A DNA stretch of 64,000 nucleotides from positions 164,743 through 228,742 of the forward strand of contig JBBDYG010000124.1 of the NCBI GenBank assembly GCA_040901765.1, read 5' to 3'. Of this stretch, positions 33,701 to 42,204 are shown piece by piece. Origin of the DNA: JBBDYG01 sp040901765. GTDB lineage: Bacteria > Planctomycetota > Planctomycetia > Pirellulales > Lacipirellulaceae. How positions within the stretch are numbered: the stretch's first letter is position 1; each line of letters begins with the position of its first letter. The notes beneath the pieces were generated by a model, which saw only the letters and a program-made list of their open reading frames with translations, made no database searches and was not told where the DNA came from. A program made the position numbers and the translations under genes.

Positions 33701-35010
33701 CGCTGCAACTCACGCGGCTCTTGCTGCCGTGGGCCAAGTCGCTCGACGCGCCGGTCGAGGCCATCGACAACCGCACGCTCGCCGAACTCAAGGGGGGCAA
33801 CTGGCTCCGCGGCCGGGCCGAGTTTTTCAGCGAGCAAGCCGCTTGCTCGAAGTGCCACGCGATCCGCGGCGAAGGGGCCACCGTCGGCCCCGACCTCTCC
33901 AACCTCCCCCACCGCGACTATGCCTCCGTTCTGCGCGACATCACGCAGCCTAGCTTCGCGATCAACCCCGACCACACGTCGCAGATCATCACGCTCGCGA
34001 CGGGCCGCGTCCTCACGGGCACCACGCGCACCGTCGATGGCCAACTGATCGTCACGCAGCAAGACGCGACCGAAGTCACCGTCGCCCGCGACGACATCGA
34101 CTCCATCGAACCGTCGTCCAAGTCGATCATGCCCGAGGAAATTCACACGCTGCTCGGTCCCGACCGCTTGCGCGACCTGCTCACGTTCCTGCTCGTCGAG
34201 CCGCCCCACATGCCGGTCTACGGCGAACTCACGCCGCCGTCGCCGCGACCGATCGAGGAAGTCGAACGAGTGCTGGCCGGCTCGGAAACAAACATCGAAA
34301 AGAAACCGATGCACGTCGTCCTTGTCGCCGGCCCGAAAGACCACGGCCTCGGCGAACACGATTACCCCGCGTGGCAACATTCATGGCAGCAGCTTCTTGA
34401 AATGTCCGACGGCGTCCGCGTCACCACCGCTGACAATTGGCCCAATCCGAAGGACATCGAGACCGCCGACGTAATGGTCTTCTACCAGCGCGGCGACTGG
34501 ACCCCCGACCGCGCCCGCGCGATCGATCCGTACCTGAAGCGCGGCGGTGGCCTGGTCTACATCCACTGGGCCGTCGATGGCCGCGACGACGCGGCGGGCT
34601 TCGCGCAGCGCATCGGCATCGCCTGGGGCGCCGGCTCGAAATTCCGCCACGGCCCGCTCGACATCGAGTTCGTCCCCGGCAGCGCCCACCCCATCGCCCG
34701 CAACTTCCGCCACGTCCACTTCCACGACGAAAGCTATTGGAACGGCATCGGCGACCGCACGCGGATCGAGCTTCTCGCGACCGGCATCGAAGAAAACCAG
34801 CCGCAACCTCTCTTCTGGACCACGGAGCCAACCGGCGGCCGCGTCTTCGTCTCCATCCCCGGCCACTTCTCCTGGACCTTCGACGACCCCCTGTTCCGCG
34901 TGCTGCTCTTGCGCGGCATCGCCTGGGCGGCGGGCGAGCCGGTGGACCGGTTTAATGAACTGGCGACGCCGGGGGCGCGGATTTCGAGTAGTGCAACGAA
35001 GTCACCTTAA
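30772..35010 (+). CDS. PVC-type CxxCH cytochrome with LamG-like, propeller and ThuA domains
   Basis: The 1412-residue exported protein starts with a signal peptide. Modules in order: a LamG/concanavalin-like domain (about 40-285), a sorbosone dehydrogenase-like beta-propeller (about 300-660), a repeat-derived insert (about 765-800), a beta domain (800-980), a cytochrome c haem site CSKCH at residues 1025-1029 with GPDLSNL following, and a ThuA domain from residue 1180 (MHVVLVAGPKDHG, GGGLVYIHWAVDG, RVFVSIPGHFSWTF). Planctomycetes carry many PVC-type proteins of this kind, thought to oxidise sugars and pass electrons through the haem; ThuA domains relate to trehalulose/sugar utilisation. The ParE gene follows within 3 bp on the other strand. 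Confidence 0.88.
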   Translation: MFERLRIHCAWAILLLPAVSPAIAAEPPRWADAKLPVKDGLAVWLDAAAQNAARKGRNEPPIANDAPLAEWLDASGAELNLTQPDAKLQPRLQLVGDVALVSFDAGGAHLSADKLGQQFDNLTVFLVTAPYSNEGNFRGMISIRAAGGNDYTTGINIDQGPNPTARFDTINVEGAGFGGVQNLFTQPGEFARLRRLCLTSSVGKQGVALRVDGEPNGKRDRAAGKMRMNQLVVGARIYGGGEQPQGFYAGAIAEVLIYDRVLSDTERAAVDGYLAAKYSGIETVPPPSGGARPIARVPNPPDVQMHVPGFTVRELPLELPNINNVQYRPDGKLVAVAYNGNVYLLTDTDNDGLEDHAELFFENKGDIRSPIGMDLTPPNYERGQGVFVATKSSFVLIADADGDDQAEKPIVIATGWPESFHNVDALGVAVDPRDHAVYFGLGTPNFADAYVRTPEGKSLYKLDGEKGTIMRVAPDLKSREIVATGIRFPVALRFNPRGDLFCTDQEGATWLANGNPFDELLHIEKGRHYGFPPRHPRHLPDVIDEPSVFDYRPQHQCACGLNFNEPTIDGTFFGPDWWRGDAIVTGYSRGKLYRTKLARTASGYVAQNQLIGTMRMMPPDACVAPDHSLVVAAHSGGPDWGSGPGGMGKLYKIEHADREAPAPALVWAQTPHEVRIAFDRPLDPATLKELASRIAISGGEYADAAERFESVRPGYAVVERQLRSQRIPIDVYNVQLTADRRTLILSTAPHSAAVTYAAALPGLAPKEGVAGVAAQRSPQQETSPSPSPLRGGARGGGSAPELPQLPDVDVQYDLCGVEATWHPGGGEATWQGWLPHLETNVARDFTQRSADHDALWSGLDEDGVLTLRTSLNLRDMLRPAVQPGEKLDYEWPAEVVTLTLTSNCPIEATLDSEPAARSRQDNSYTAQFTLPAGEDKTRNYSLKVAVIKDPKRNEIDRPDRLSLTIHYHTAEDPRPRALQLTRLLLPWAKSLDAPVEAIDNRTLAELKGGNWLRGRAEFFSEQAACSKCHAIRGEGATVGPDLSNLPHRDYASVLRDITQPSFAINPDHTSQIITLATGRVLTGTTRTVDGQLIVTQQDATEVTVARDDIDSIEPSSKSIMPEEIHTLLGPDRLRDLLTFLLVEPPHMPVYGELTPPSPRPIEEVERVLAGSETNIEKKPMHVVLVAGPKDHGLGEHDYPAWQHSWQQLLEMSDGVRVTTADNWPNPKDIETADVMVFYQRGDWTPDRARAIDPYLKRGGGLVYIHWAVDGRDDAAGFAQRIGIAWGAGSKFRHGPLDIEFVPGSAHPIARNFRHVHFHDESYWNGIGDRTRIELLATGIEENQPQPLFWTTEPTGGRVFVSIPGHFSWTFDDPLFRVLLLRGIAWAAGEPVDRFNELATPGARISSSATKSP
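33078..33162. repeat. Composite hairpin/G-rich insert in the cytochrome gene
   Basis: GGCTGGGGTCGCAGCGCAGC through GAAGCCCCCAGC (33078-33109) and a G-rich tract with four runs of four G (33139-33161). It matches the RNase HII-like gene insert at 24682-24767 in sequence and reading frame. It falls in an inter-domain linker. Confidence 0.8.
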
Positions 35011-35013
35011 TCT

Positions 35014-35343
35014 CTACTCGCCAAGCAAATCTTCTTCGGTCAGGTCGCGTCGGGACGAATGACGAATGTGCAGCACCTGTACAATTTCGTCGCGGATCGT
35101 AAACAAAACGCGATGCTTGTAGCGTTTGCCGCCGAATCGCATCTCACGAAGGTCAAAGGAGAATCTATTGCTCTCTTGCGCCTTGGGAAAACTATTTGGC
35201 TTATCTGCTAGTCGGGATATAGCGGCACTCAGCCCATTGTACCACCGTTCCGCGAATCCTTCAGAGAAGTGAACCGCATACCACGAATAAGCTTTGTCAC
35301 GATCGCGCTCGGCACGGCGCGTAAGTTCCACTTCGTAGGCCAT
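35014..35343 (-). CDS. ParE/RelE-superfamily toxin
   Basis: The 109-residue protein has the RelE/ParE fold pattern: EVELTRRAERDRDKAYSWY at the start, FAERWYNGLSAAISRLADKP in the middle and the strand-rich end YKHRVLFTIRDEIVQVLHIRHSSR. The final R-H-S-S-R phrase is common in ParE-type toxins, which poison gyrase, whereas RelE-type members cleave mRNA; sequence alone does not decide. The antitoxin gene ends 5 bp upstream. Confidence 0.85.
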   Translation of the reverse strand: MAYEVELTRRAERDRDKAYSWYAVHFSEGFAERWYNGLSAAISRLADKPNSFPKAQESNRFSFDLREMRFGGKRYKHRVLFTIRDEIVQVLHIRHSSRRDLTEEDLLGE

Positions 35344-35348
35344 TGGGA

Positions 35349-35573
35349 TTAAATGCCCTTTAGCCTACGAAATTCTGCATCGGCCTCCGCCCAGGAACGA
35401 GTGCGTCCCGCGAGTGCATCCTCATAGCCCTCGGCAATCGCGGCGCAAGTTTCTTCTTGCTCGTCCAATGCTTCGAGTGCCGCACGCAATACTTCTTCAC
35501 GGGACTCATATGTCCCAGAAGCGAGTTTTGCTTCGATCTGGCGCGACATTTCGGGAGTAATTGTAATGGTCAT
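35349..35573 (-). CDS. ParD-like ribbon-helix-helix antitoxin
   Basis: A 74-residue protein starting MTITITPEMSRQIEAKLASG, the ribbon strand and first helix of ParD/CopG antitoxins, then YESREEVLRAALEALDEQE and an acidic tail (EADAEFRRLKGI). It should bind the toxin and autorepress. A promoter with a near-consensus -10 box lies immediately upstream on the minus strand. Confidence 0.85.
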   Translation of the reverse strand: MTITITPEMSRQIEAKLASGTYESREEVLRAALEALDEQEETCAAIAEGYEDALAGRTRSWAEADAEFRRLKGI

Positions 35574-35602
35574 TGGGAGTTCCTCGTGGGGTTTGTACTT
35601 AT

Positions 35603-35632
35603 AGTATAGTGGTTAGAACTGTTTATCTTCAA
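35603..35632 (-). promoter_or_regulatory. Promoter of the ParDE operon
   Basis: On the minus strand TTGAAG (35632-35627), 18 bp, TATACT (35608-35603), then a GAGGA ribosome site before the ATG at 35573. The -10 region sits in a partial palindrome of ACTATA words, a plausible operator for the ribbon-helix-helix antitoxin. Confidence 0.5.
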
Positions 35633-35670
35633 GATTAACAATTTATGGGTCACATCGAAGGGTTTTTGCG

Positions 35671-36552
35671 ATGCCGATTCCATTCAAGTGCCCTCAGTGC
35701 GGACACGAGGGGAAAGCTCGGGACGAGCTCAAAGGCCGCATTGTGAAGTGCCCGAGTTGCAAAGGCTCGATCGAGATCGAAATGTTCGCTGGCCTCGACG
35801 AAGTTCTCAAATCGCTCCCGCCACCAGCCGAGCTAACCTCGCCGCCACCGCCAGTTCCCGAAATGAAGTTGATCGTTCGCAAGCCGGTCGTGGTTCCGCC
35901 GCCGATTCCTTCCGAACCAGCGGCGACACCGCAGCAGTCGAAAGTATCAGCAGCAGCCCAACCAGAACCGTGGCTGTCGGTTTTCGCGTCGTGGCCTTGG
36001 CGCAAGATAGCGTCGGCACTTTTGATAGTCGGCTTCCTTGCCACGCTCTTTCAGCCGCCCAGCTTGCTCGTCTTGGTTCACTACCTTTGCCTACTGGCAG
36101 TCGTCTGGTTCGCCGCCGAACTAGTGCGCAATCGCTGGTGGAAAAGTATGCCGTTGATTTTGTCAGGCGTGTTAGCGATTGCCGTTGGGATCGCTTATTA
36201 CAAGTACGTCGATTGCTACCTCAATACGTGGAACGAGCGCGGCGAAGATGCAACGCGACATTACACAGACTGGCACTGGCGTTCAGGAAGCGATCAGTGG
36301 CCGTATTTAAGGCACTACTCAGTCGCTCTTCCCAACCGCGGACTCTTTTCTGCCGATGGCGGATTTTCGGAAACCGGCAAGATGCACGGTTTGTGGACGG
36401 AACACATCTTTTCGCCCGGCAAAGAAAACATCGCTGGCTACGAATTGGACGGCTACGATTGCGACGAATGGGGGATCGGCTGCACCAAGAAAACCTGGTA
36501 CTGGTACGGCGACGAAATCACGGAGGGAGAGTGGCATTTGCGGAACAAGTAG
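35671..36552 (+). CDS. Zinc-ribbon membrane protein, unknown function
   Basis: The 293-residue protein opens with a zinc ribbon, FKCPQCGHEGKARDELKGR then VKCPSCKGSIEIE (residues 5-33), a head very common on planctomycete proteins. A proline-rich linker leads to three hydrophobic segments between about residues 112 and 185. The C-terminal hundred residues (TGKMHGLWTEH, YWYGDEITEGEWHLRNK) recall MORN/YwqK-type repeats of the G-x-x-x-G-x-W kind. The role is unknown; the layout suggests a membrane protein with a soluble beta-rich domain. Confidence 0.55.
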   Translation: MPIPFKCPQCGHEGKARDELKGRIVKCPSCKGSIEIEMFAGLDEVLKSLPPPAELTSPPPPVPEMKLIVRKPVVVPPPIPSEPAATPQQSKVSAAAQPEPWLSVFASWPWRKIASALLIVGFLATLFQPPSLLVLVHYLCLLAVVWFAAELVRNRWWKSMPLILSGVLAIAVGIAYYKYVDCYLNTWNERGEDATRHYTDWHWRSGSDQWPYLRHYSVALPNRGLFSADGGFSETGKMHGLWTEHIFSPGKENIAGYELDGYDCDEWGIGCTKKTWYWYGDEITEGEWHLRNK

Positions 36553-36554
36553 CT

Positions 36555-36790
36555 GTCCACCCGCCCGTTTACGACGGGTTACGCAAGCGACTGCCGATTC
36601 CACCAGTCCCATTCATGGGACTTCTCGCTGTAAGGCTTGAGCCATCGCGGCATCATTGGCTAAAGCCCCGCCGCGAGAAGCCCTGTGAACAGGGCCGCCA
36701 ACACCTACTCTCTTGCTCCGCGAACCCGTCGTAAACGACGGGCCTAAGACCACCTGCGGTGGAAAGGACCGTGAACGGCCCTAATTTCAG
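36555..36790. repeat. Paired-arm hairpin element, family C
   Basis: The left arm has CCCGTTTACGACGGG and CCCATTCATGGG followed by CTTCTCGC; the right arm (inverted) has GCGAGAAG, CCCTGTGAACAGGG and CCCGTCGTAAACGACGGG. Further small hairpins CCACCTGCGGTGG and GGACCGTGAACGGCCC end the element. The design, two hairpins, spacer, two inverted hairpins, is the same as in families A/B and D, though the sequences differ. Confidence 0.7.
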
Positions 36791-36799
36791 GAACGACAT

Positions 36800-37125
36800 T
36801 CTGAAAACTTTTCGCTTGAAAAAGTGCCACCCCTTCTGCTAGCCTATAGTGAACATCCGAGCGCTATCCTAGCGCGGCTCCATGATTGTGCAGATTCTCC
36901 CTTCACATGCCCACTTTCCCCCGGCCACCGACCGAGTGCTTACTCACTGTTCGAGCGCCCCCGTAGATTTTTCGCAAATCGACGGAATCGAGAGGACCGC
37001 CATGCAAATAATAATGTCAGCGCCAATCGATGTTTCGGACAATACTCCCGCGCGGCTTTTAGCCTACACAGGTGCGCCAAACCAATGAAAACGCCAATCC
37101 CACCTCCTCGACAAAACTCAACCAA
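36800..37125 (+). other. Diverged long repeat, copy 1: possible transcribed non-coding element
   Basis: The left end holds ACTTTTCGCTTGAAAAAGT and then GCCACCCCTTCTGCTA. TTGAAA (36816-36821) with TAGCCT (36840-36845) 18 bp later could be a promoter. The right end has GCCAATCGATGTTT, GGTGCGCCAAAC and CTCGACAAAACTC (37107-37119). A second copy at 50440-50820 keeps both ends in the same order. A tiny ORF (37003-37089, 28 codons) with an upstream GAGAGG is present, but the frame is broken by stops in copy 2. This element and family C explain the 629-bp gap 36553-37181. Confidence 0.45.
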
Positions 37126-37181
37126 GCTAATCTGATCGCTTCTCCGTGTCCCCCGTGACTCCGTGGTGTAATAAAATAGTC

Positions 37182-38426
37182 ATGCCCGCATCCATCGTCC
37201 TTCTCGGTTCGTTCGACACGAAGGCGCGCGAGTACGCCTTTCTGCGCGACGCGATTCTCGCGCAGGGCGGCGACGTGCTGACCGTGAACTTTGGCGTGCT
37301 CGGGACGACCACGCTGTTCCCGGTTGGCGTCGAAGCCGATGCCGTCGCCCGTGCGGGGGGCGGCGATATCGCGGCGCTCCGCGCCAGCGGCGACCGCGGC
37401 GCGGCGATGAAGACGATGGCCGACGGCGCGGCCGTCATCGCGCGGCAGCTTTACGACCAAGGCAAACTTGGCGGCATCATCGGCATGGGCGGCTCGGGTG
37501 GCACCAGCGTCATCACCGCCGCGATGCGGGCGCTGCCGATGGGCGTGCCGAAGGTCTGCGTTTCGACCGTCGCTGGTGGCGATGTTTCGCCCTACGTCGG
37601 CACGAAGGACATCGTGCTGATTCCATCCGTCACCGACGTGGCGGGGGTCAATCGCATCTCGCGCGCGATCTTCACCCGCGCGGCAGGGGCGATCGTCGGC
37701 ATGGTCCGCGCCGTGCCGCCGATGAACGTCAATGATCGTCCGATCATCGCCGCCAGCATGTTCGGCAACACGACGCAATGCGTCGATGCCTGCCGCGCGC
37801 AGCTCGACGCCGCGGGCTACGAAGTGCTCGTGTTTCACGCCACCGGCGTCGGCGGCCGCACGATGGAATCACTCATCGACGAAGGGCTGGTCGATGCGTG
37901 TCTGGACATCACGACCACCGAATGGGCCGACGAGTTGTGCGGCGGCGTGTTCACCGCTGGTCCCGACCGCCTCGCCGCCCCCGGCCGACGCGGCATCCCC
38001 CATCTGATCGTCCCCGGCTGCATCGACATGGTCAACTTCGGCCCAATGGCCACCGTGCCGCAGAAGTACCGCGATGCCGGTCGGCAGTTCTACGAGTGGA
38101 ACCCGTCGGTTACACTCATGCGCACCAATATCGAAGAGAATCGCCGCCTGGGCGAAATCTTCGCCGAAAAAGCGAACGCCGCCACAGGACCAACCGCAGT
38201 GCTCATCCCGCTGCGCGGCGTGTCGATCCTCGACGGCGACGGACAAGCCTTTTGCGACCGCGCCGCCGACGAGGCCATGTTCACGGCTCTGCGTGAGCGG
38301 TTGCGAAAGGATATACCGATCGTGGAACTCGACGCAAACATCAACGATCCCGCGTTCGCCGCAAAGGCGGTGGAGATGATGTTAGAATTAATGCGAACAC
38401 CAAGGAGTGGCACGCCTTTTGGCTGA
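37182..38426 (+). CDS. Tm-1-like ATP-binding domain protein (UPF0261)
   Basis: The 414-residue protein starts IVLLGSFDTKAREYAFLRD, the signature of the Tm-1/UPF0261 N-terminal ATP-binding domain, then GIIGMGGSGGTSVITAAMRALPMGVPKVCVST and DIVLIPSVTDVAGVNRIS. The plant resistance protein Tm-1 joins this domain to a TIM-barrel half; in bacteria the two halves are often separate neighbouring genes. The TIM-barrel partner is probably the gene at 58123-58953, about 20 kb away. The biochemical role in bacteria is unclear. ATG 37182 is used; the 12 extra upstream codons are a CCGTG-type phased repeat. Confidence 0.88.
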   Translation: MPASIVLLGSFDTKAREYAFLRDAILAQGGDVLTVNFGVLGTTTLFPVGVEADAVARAGGGDIAALRASGDRGAAMKTMADGAAVIARQLYDQGKLGGIIGMGGSGGTSVITAAMRALPMGVPKVCVSTVAGGDVSPYVGTKDIVLIPSVTDVAGVNRISRAIFTRAAGAIVGMVRAVPPMNVNDRPIIAASMFGNTTQCVDACRAQLDAAGYEVLVFHATGVGGRTMESLIDEGLVDACLDITTTEWADELCGGVFTAGPDRLAAPGRRGIPHLIVPGCIDMVNFGPMATVPQKYRDAGRQFYEWNPSVTLMRTNIEENRRLGEIFAEKANAATGPTAVLIPLRGVSILDGDGQAFCDRAADEAMFTALRERLRKDIPIVELDANINDPAFAAKAVEMMLELMRTPRSGTPFG

Positions 38427-38496
38427 ACTGCGTCCTGCAAGCATTGCGGTTAAACTAATGTTTCATTTTGAGCACCTATCAGAAACAGGCACACCC

Positions 38497-40332
38497 ATGC
38501 ACCGCACCTTGTATCTCACCACGCTCACTCTCTTCCTCTTCGCGACTTTCACGTTCGCCGCACAAACTCGCGCCGCCGATTGGAAGCCCGCCGAACTGCG
38601 GCTGGCGACTCGCTGGACCAAGGACGTTTCTCCGGAAACTGCCTGGCAGGAATATCCCCGGCCGCAAATGGTCCGCAGCAAGTGGACCAACCTCAACGGG
38701 CTGTGGCAATACGCGATCGCACCGCGCGACGCGGACACACCAACCCAGTGGGACGGTGAAATCCTCGTTCCGTTCGCGGTCGAGTCGGCACTCTCCGGCG
38801 TGCAGAAGCCGGTGTCGCCGGATCAGCGGTTGTGGTATCGGCGCACGTTTGCCAAACCCATGCTGCCCAAGGGGCAGCGGCTCCTGTTGCACTTCGGCGC
38901 GGTCGATTGGGAAGCGACCGTGTGGGTGAACGGCAAGCAGGTGGGTGAGCATCGCGGCGGGTACGATCCGTTTTCATTTGATATTACCGATGCGCTCAAT
39001 GACGAAGAGCAGCAAGAAGTCACCGTCGCCGTGTGGGACCCCACCGACAGCAGTTATCAGCCGCGCGGCAAGCAGGTGCTTAAGCCGCACGGCATCTGGT
39101 ACACGGCCGTCACCGGTATTTGGCAAACGGTGTGGCTGGAACCAGTACCGGCGACGCGGATTGAGTCGCTCAAGATCGTGCCAGATGTGAAGAACAGTGT
39201 CGTGCGAGTCACGACTAACGCAGTTGGCGACACGAAGAATTGCCAAGTTATTATTCACGTCACAGGCAAGCCCGGCAGACAGCCCGTCCGCCTGGCCACC
39301 ACGGGAGATCCCGGTGTGGAACTCGCCGTCGCAATTCCCGATGCTCGCCTGTGGTCACCCAGCGATCCCTACCTTTACGACATGGAAATCGAACTGCGTA
39401 ATCTGCCCCAAAACAACAAGCTCGTCGACAAAGTCACCAGCTACTGCGGCTTGCGCGAAATCACATTCGCGAAGGACGCCCAGGACGCGAACCGCCTCCA
39501 CCTGAACGGCAAGCCGATCTTCATGTTCGGCCCGCTCGACCAAGGGTGGTGGCCCGACGGACTATACACCGCGCCGACGGACGAAGCGCTCGCGTCCGAC
39601 ATTCAGCTCACAAAGAACCTCGGCTTTAACATGCTCCGCAAGCACGTGAAGGTCGAACCCGCGCGGTTCTACTACCACTGCGACCGGCTCGGCATGCTCG
39701 TGTGGCAAGACATGCCCAACGGCGACAAGCACATCCGGCCGGAAGACCCGGACATCGAGCGCTCCACCGAATCGGAGGAGAATTTTCGCCGCGAGTACGA
39801 AGCACTCGTCAACGGTCTGCGCAATCATCCGTCGATCGTCGTGTGGGTGCCGTTCAACGAAGGTTGGGGCCAGTTCAAGACGAACGACATTCTCGCCTGG
39901 GCGAAGGAGCTGGACCCCACGCGGCTGATCGACGGCCCCAGCGGCTGGACCGACCGCGGCGAGGGCGAACTGCACGACGTGCATAAGTACCCCGGTCCCG
40001 AAATGCCGCCGCTGTCAGAAAACCGCGTCGCGGTGCTGGGCGAGTTCGGCGGCTTAGGCCTGCCGCTCGAAGAACATCTGTGGGGTAGCGACCGCAACTG
40101 GGGCTACCGCACTTACAAAACTCCGCAGGAACTTCACACCCACTACGCGGAACTGATCAAACTGCTCAAGCCGCTCGTGGAGAAGGGCCTCGCTGCGGCG
40201 ATCTACACGCAAACCACCGACGTCGAAGGCGAAGTCAACGGCCTCGCGACTTACGACCGCGAGGTGATAAAGTTCGACATGGAAAAGCTAAAGGAAATGC
40301 ACGCGGAGATTTACGAAGCGGGGCAGAGGTAG
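38497..40332 (+). CDS. Glycoside hydrolase family 2 protein, exported
   Basis: The 611-residue protein has a signal peptide (MHRTLYLTTLTLFLFATFTFA). A sugar-binding jelly-roll follows (WYRRTFAKPM, GAVDWEATVWVNGKQVGEHRGGYDPF), then an immunoglobulin-like domain and a TIM barrel. The acid/base motif FNEGWG is at residues 453-458 and the nucleophile is expected in GEFGG at 515-519. The family covers beta-galactosidases, glucuronidases and mannosidases; this short three-domain form is common in planctomycetes and its sugar cannot be read from sequence. It acts in the periplasm. It starts 70 bp after the Tm-1-like gene on the same strand. Confidence 0.88.
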   Translation: MHRTLYLTTLTLFLFATFTFAAQTRAADWKPAELRLATRWTKDVSPETAWQEYPRPQMVRSKWTNLNGLWQYAIAPRDADTPTQWDGEILVPFAVESALSGVQKPVSPDQRLWYRRTFAKPMLPKGQRLLLHFGAVDWEATVWVNGKQVGEHRGGYDPFSFDITDALNDEEQQEVTVAVWDPTDSSYQPRGKQVLKPHGIWYTAVTGIWQTVWLEPVPATRIESLKIVPDVKNSVVRVTTNAVGDTKNCQVIIHVTGKPGRQPVRLATTGDPGVELAVAIPDARLWSPSDPYLYDMEIELRNLPQNNKLVDKVTSYCGLREITFAKDAQDANRLHLNGKPIFMFGPLDQGWWPDGLYTAPTDEALASDIQLTKNLGFNMLRKHVKVEPARFYYHCDRLGMLVWQDMPNGDKHIRPEDPDIERSTESEENFRREYEALVNGLRNHPSIVVWVPFNEGWGQFKTNDILAWAKELDPTRLIDGPSGWTDRGEGELHDVHKYPGPEMPPLSENRVAVLGEFGGLGLPLEEHLWGSDRNWGYRTYKTPQELHTHYAELIKLLKPLVEKGLAAAIYTQTTDVEGEVNGLATYDREVIKFDMEKLKEMHAEIYEAGQR

Positions 40333-40599
40333 AACGCGATGAGCGCAGACAAAAGGCGCAATCCATCCATCAACAGAAGTTGGTTTGATCCAACCGAACC
40401 TGGAGCACTTCGTTCGGTCGAGGAATGTGGGGAACCACCTACCCAGTGATGCGGCAAAGCGTCGCCGCGCTCGCGTTGCTCGGCCCTGGGATGCCAGATG
40501 TCGCCGTTGCAGGGCTGATCAAGAGGTGTTCCGCCGCGGCTGACGTGGTTTGCCCTTCGCGTCGTTCCGGTCGCGCCGGCTGTGCGGGCAAACATCCAC

Positions 40600-40680
40600 T
40601 TTCAAACAAAAATTTCTTATTTGCGCATTATCGGCGCGCTCTTGGTCTGACTATTCTCGATTGAAAGGGGGAAGGACGAG
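40600..40680 (+). promoter_or_regulatory. Upstream element of the LEPR/dockerin gene (copy 1)
   Basis: GCGCGCTCTTGG, CTATTCTCGATTG and AAAGGGGGAAGG lie about 110-155 bp before the ATG. A second copy follows the gene at 42205-42285 with GCGCGCTCTG, CATTCTCGTTTG and AAAGGGGGAGGG. An AT-rich AAAATTTC stretch precedes both. A regulatory or cassette-border role is inferred. The rest of the gap 40333-40786 shows only short palindromes. Confidence 0.45.
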
Positions 40681-40786
40681 CTCATCAAAATCGATTGCCT
40701 TCCGTACCAACCACGCGCCGTGGGCCGCTCAGCGGCTCCCCGCCGGCACATTCCTTGGTTCCTCATGCACGGGAGGGCGATCGCTG

Positions 40787-42151
40787 ATGTTGCGTCTATT
40801 GAGCAATCGGTTTCGGAATCGGAAGTCCAACAAATCCTCGCTGCCGCGATTCGGCTCGCGCCGACTGCATGGCGAGTGGCTGGAACGCCGCGACATGCTC
40901 AGCGGCACGCCGCCAACCGTCACCGAGGTGCAAGTCTCCAGTTCCGAGTGGAGCGGAAGCTTTCTCGACTACCTGGAAACGGCCGGTCTCGGAACGGACG
41001 GATATCGCATCCCGACCGGGTCGTCCGCCCAAACCGCCACCCTTTCGTGGACCGGTCTCGACCAAATCAAGATTCGCTTCAGCGAAGATGTTCTTATCGA
41101 TGCCGCGGACTTGTCGCTGAGCGGAGTGAATACGACCGCCTACTCCTTCAGCGATTTCCATTACGACCCGCAGGCCCGCCTCGCCACGTGGACGCTGAGC
41201 GCGCCGCTGCAAAAAGACCGGCTGCGAATCGATCTCGACGCCAACGGCCTTAACCCCATTCGAGATTTACAGTACAACGCGTTAGATGGCGAGTGGACGA
41301 ACGGGTCGAGCACCGTTTCGGGCAACGGCGTCGCCGGCGGCGACTTCGAGTTTCTCTTTAACGTTGTGCCGGGCGACGTGAACAACAACGGCGTCGTGAT
41401 GCTCAACGATTACAATGCCGTCAACCAGTCGATCGGAAAAACGACCGCCGACGCGGGCTACCTGGTGATTCGGGACATCGACGGCAGCGGCACGATCAAC
41501 GTTGCCGACCGCGACCTGGTTTACGCCCGGATGGGTCACGCTTTGCCGAGCGGCACCCCCGCCGGCGCGTTTAACGACGCGCCCACCACAACCCATCTCG
41601 ATCTCATAAAGATCACCGGTGTTACCGCCGACGTGGTCTTCGACATGGAGGATTGGTTCGACGACAATGAGTCGGGCAGCAGCGGGCTGACCTATTCGCT
41701 GGTTTCCAATTCGAACGGCGGCCTATTCGATTCGGCAACCGTCAATTCCTCAACTAAATCGTTGACCCTGAATGCTGCGGACGGGGCGTCGGGCCGCGCC
41801 GCGCTGACAATTCGGGCAACCGATTCCGGCGGCCTGTTTGTCGATACGATCGTGTATGTCGATGTGAACTATGTGAATCTGAAGCCGGGCTTGGAAATGG
41901 AACTTCCGAATTATATAGGCGATGGCATGTGGATCATATCGGGCCGAGTGATCGACGGGGACGACGATCTATCGACCTTCATTGTTCAGTTTACGGGGAT
42001 AGTTCAGACCCGTGCAGCCGCCGATGAATACGGCAACTTTGAGTTTGCCGTTTGGGTGGACCCCGATACCTGGGGCGACGTATGGGCCTGGACCGTCGAT
42101 CCGCATGTCGCTATCTCCAACGTGGTCAACTTCGACATCGGTATTACCTAA
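40787..42151 (+). CDS. LEPR-XLL surface protein with dockerin-like domain
   Basis: The 454-residue protein begins MLRLLSNRFRNRKSNKSSLP and then HGEWLERRDMLSG, the planctomycete LEPR-XLL N-terminal motif (L-E-x-R-x-x-L-S-G) seen on large exported proteins. Residues about 45-190 are beta-rich; 196-255 hold two EF-hand-like loops of dockerin type (GDVNNNGVVMLND, DIDGSGTINVADRD); the rest is cadherin-like (GLTYSLVSNSNGGLF, AALTIRATDSGG) and an Ig-like end. Dockerin domains bind calcium and mediate protein attachment. ATG 40787 has a GGGAGGG site at 40771-40777; the longer frame from 40550 is mostly non-coding. Confidence 0.8.
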   Translation: MLRLLSNRFRNRKSNKSSLPRFGSRRLHGEWLERRDMLSGTPPTVTEVQVSSSEWSGSFLDYLETAGLGTDGYRIPTGSSAQTATLSWTGLDQIKIRFSEDVLIDAADLSLSGVNTTAYSFSDFHYDPQARLATWTLSAPLQKDRLRIDLDANGLNPIRDLQYNALDGEWTNGSSTVSGNGVAGGDFEFLFNVVPGDVNNNGVVMLNDYNAVNQSIGKTTADAGYLVIRDIDGSGTINVADRDLVYARMGHALPSGTPAGAFNDAPTTTHLDLIKITGVTADVVFDMEDWFDDNESGSSGLTYSLVSNSNGGLFDSATVNSSTKSLTLNAADGASGRAALTIRATDSGGLFVDTIVYVDVNYVNLKPGLEMELPNYIGDGMWIISGRVIDGDDDLSTFIVQFTGIVQTRAAADEYGNFEFAVWVDPDTWGDVWAWTVDPHVAISNVVNFDIGIT

Positions 42152-42204
42152 GCGCTTTTGCCACAGCCACTTAAGGACTAGGACGGCGTCTGCAAAAGCC
42201 GGCC

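Noticed and set aside
36882..37088. 68-codon plus-strand ORF in copy 1 of the long repeat
   Set aside because: Its frame is not kept in copy 2, which has stops; the conserved blocks are better explained as non-coding or as a decayed frame.
40550..40786. Longer N terminus for the LEPR protein
   Set aside because: The added stretch crosses the repeated upstream element and would displace the LEPR-XLL motif from the N terminus; ATG 40787 has a strong ribosome site.
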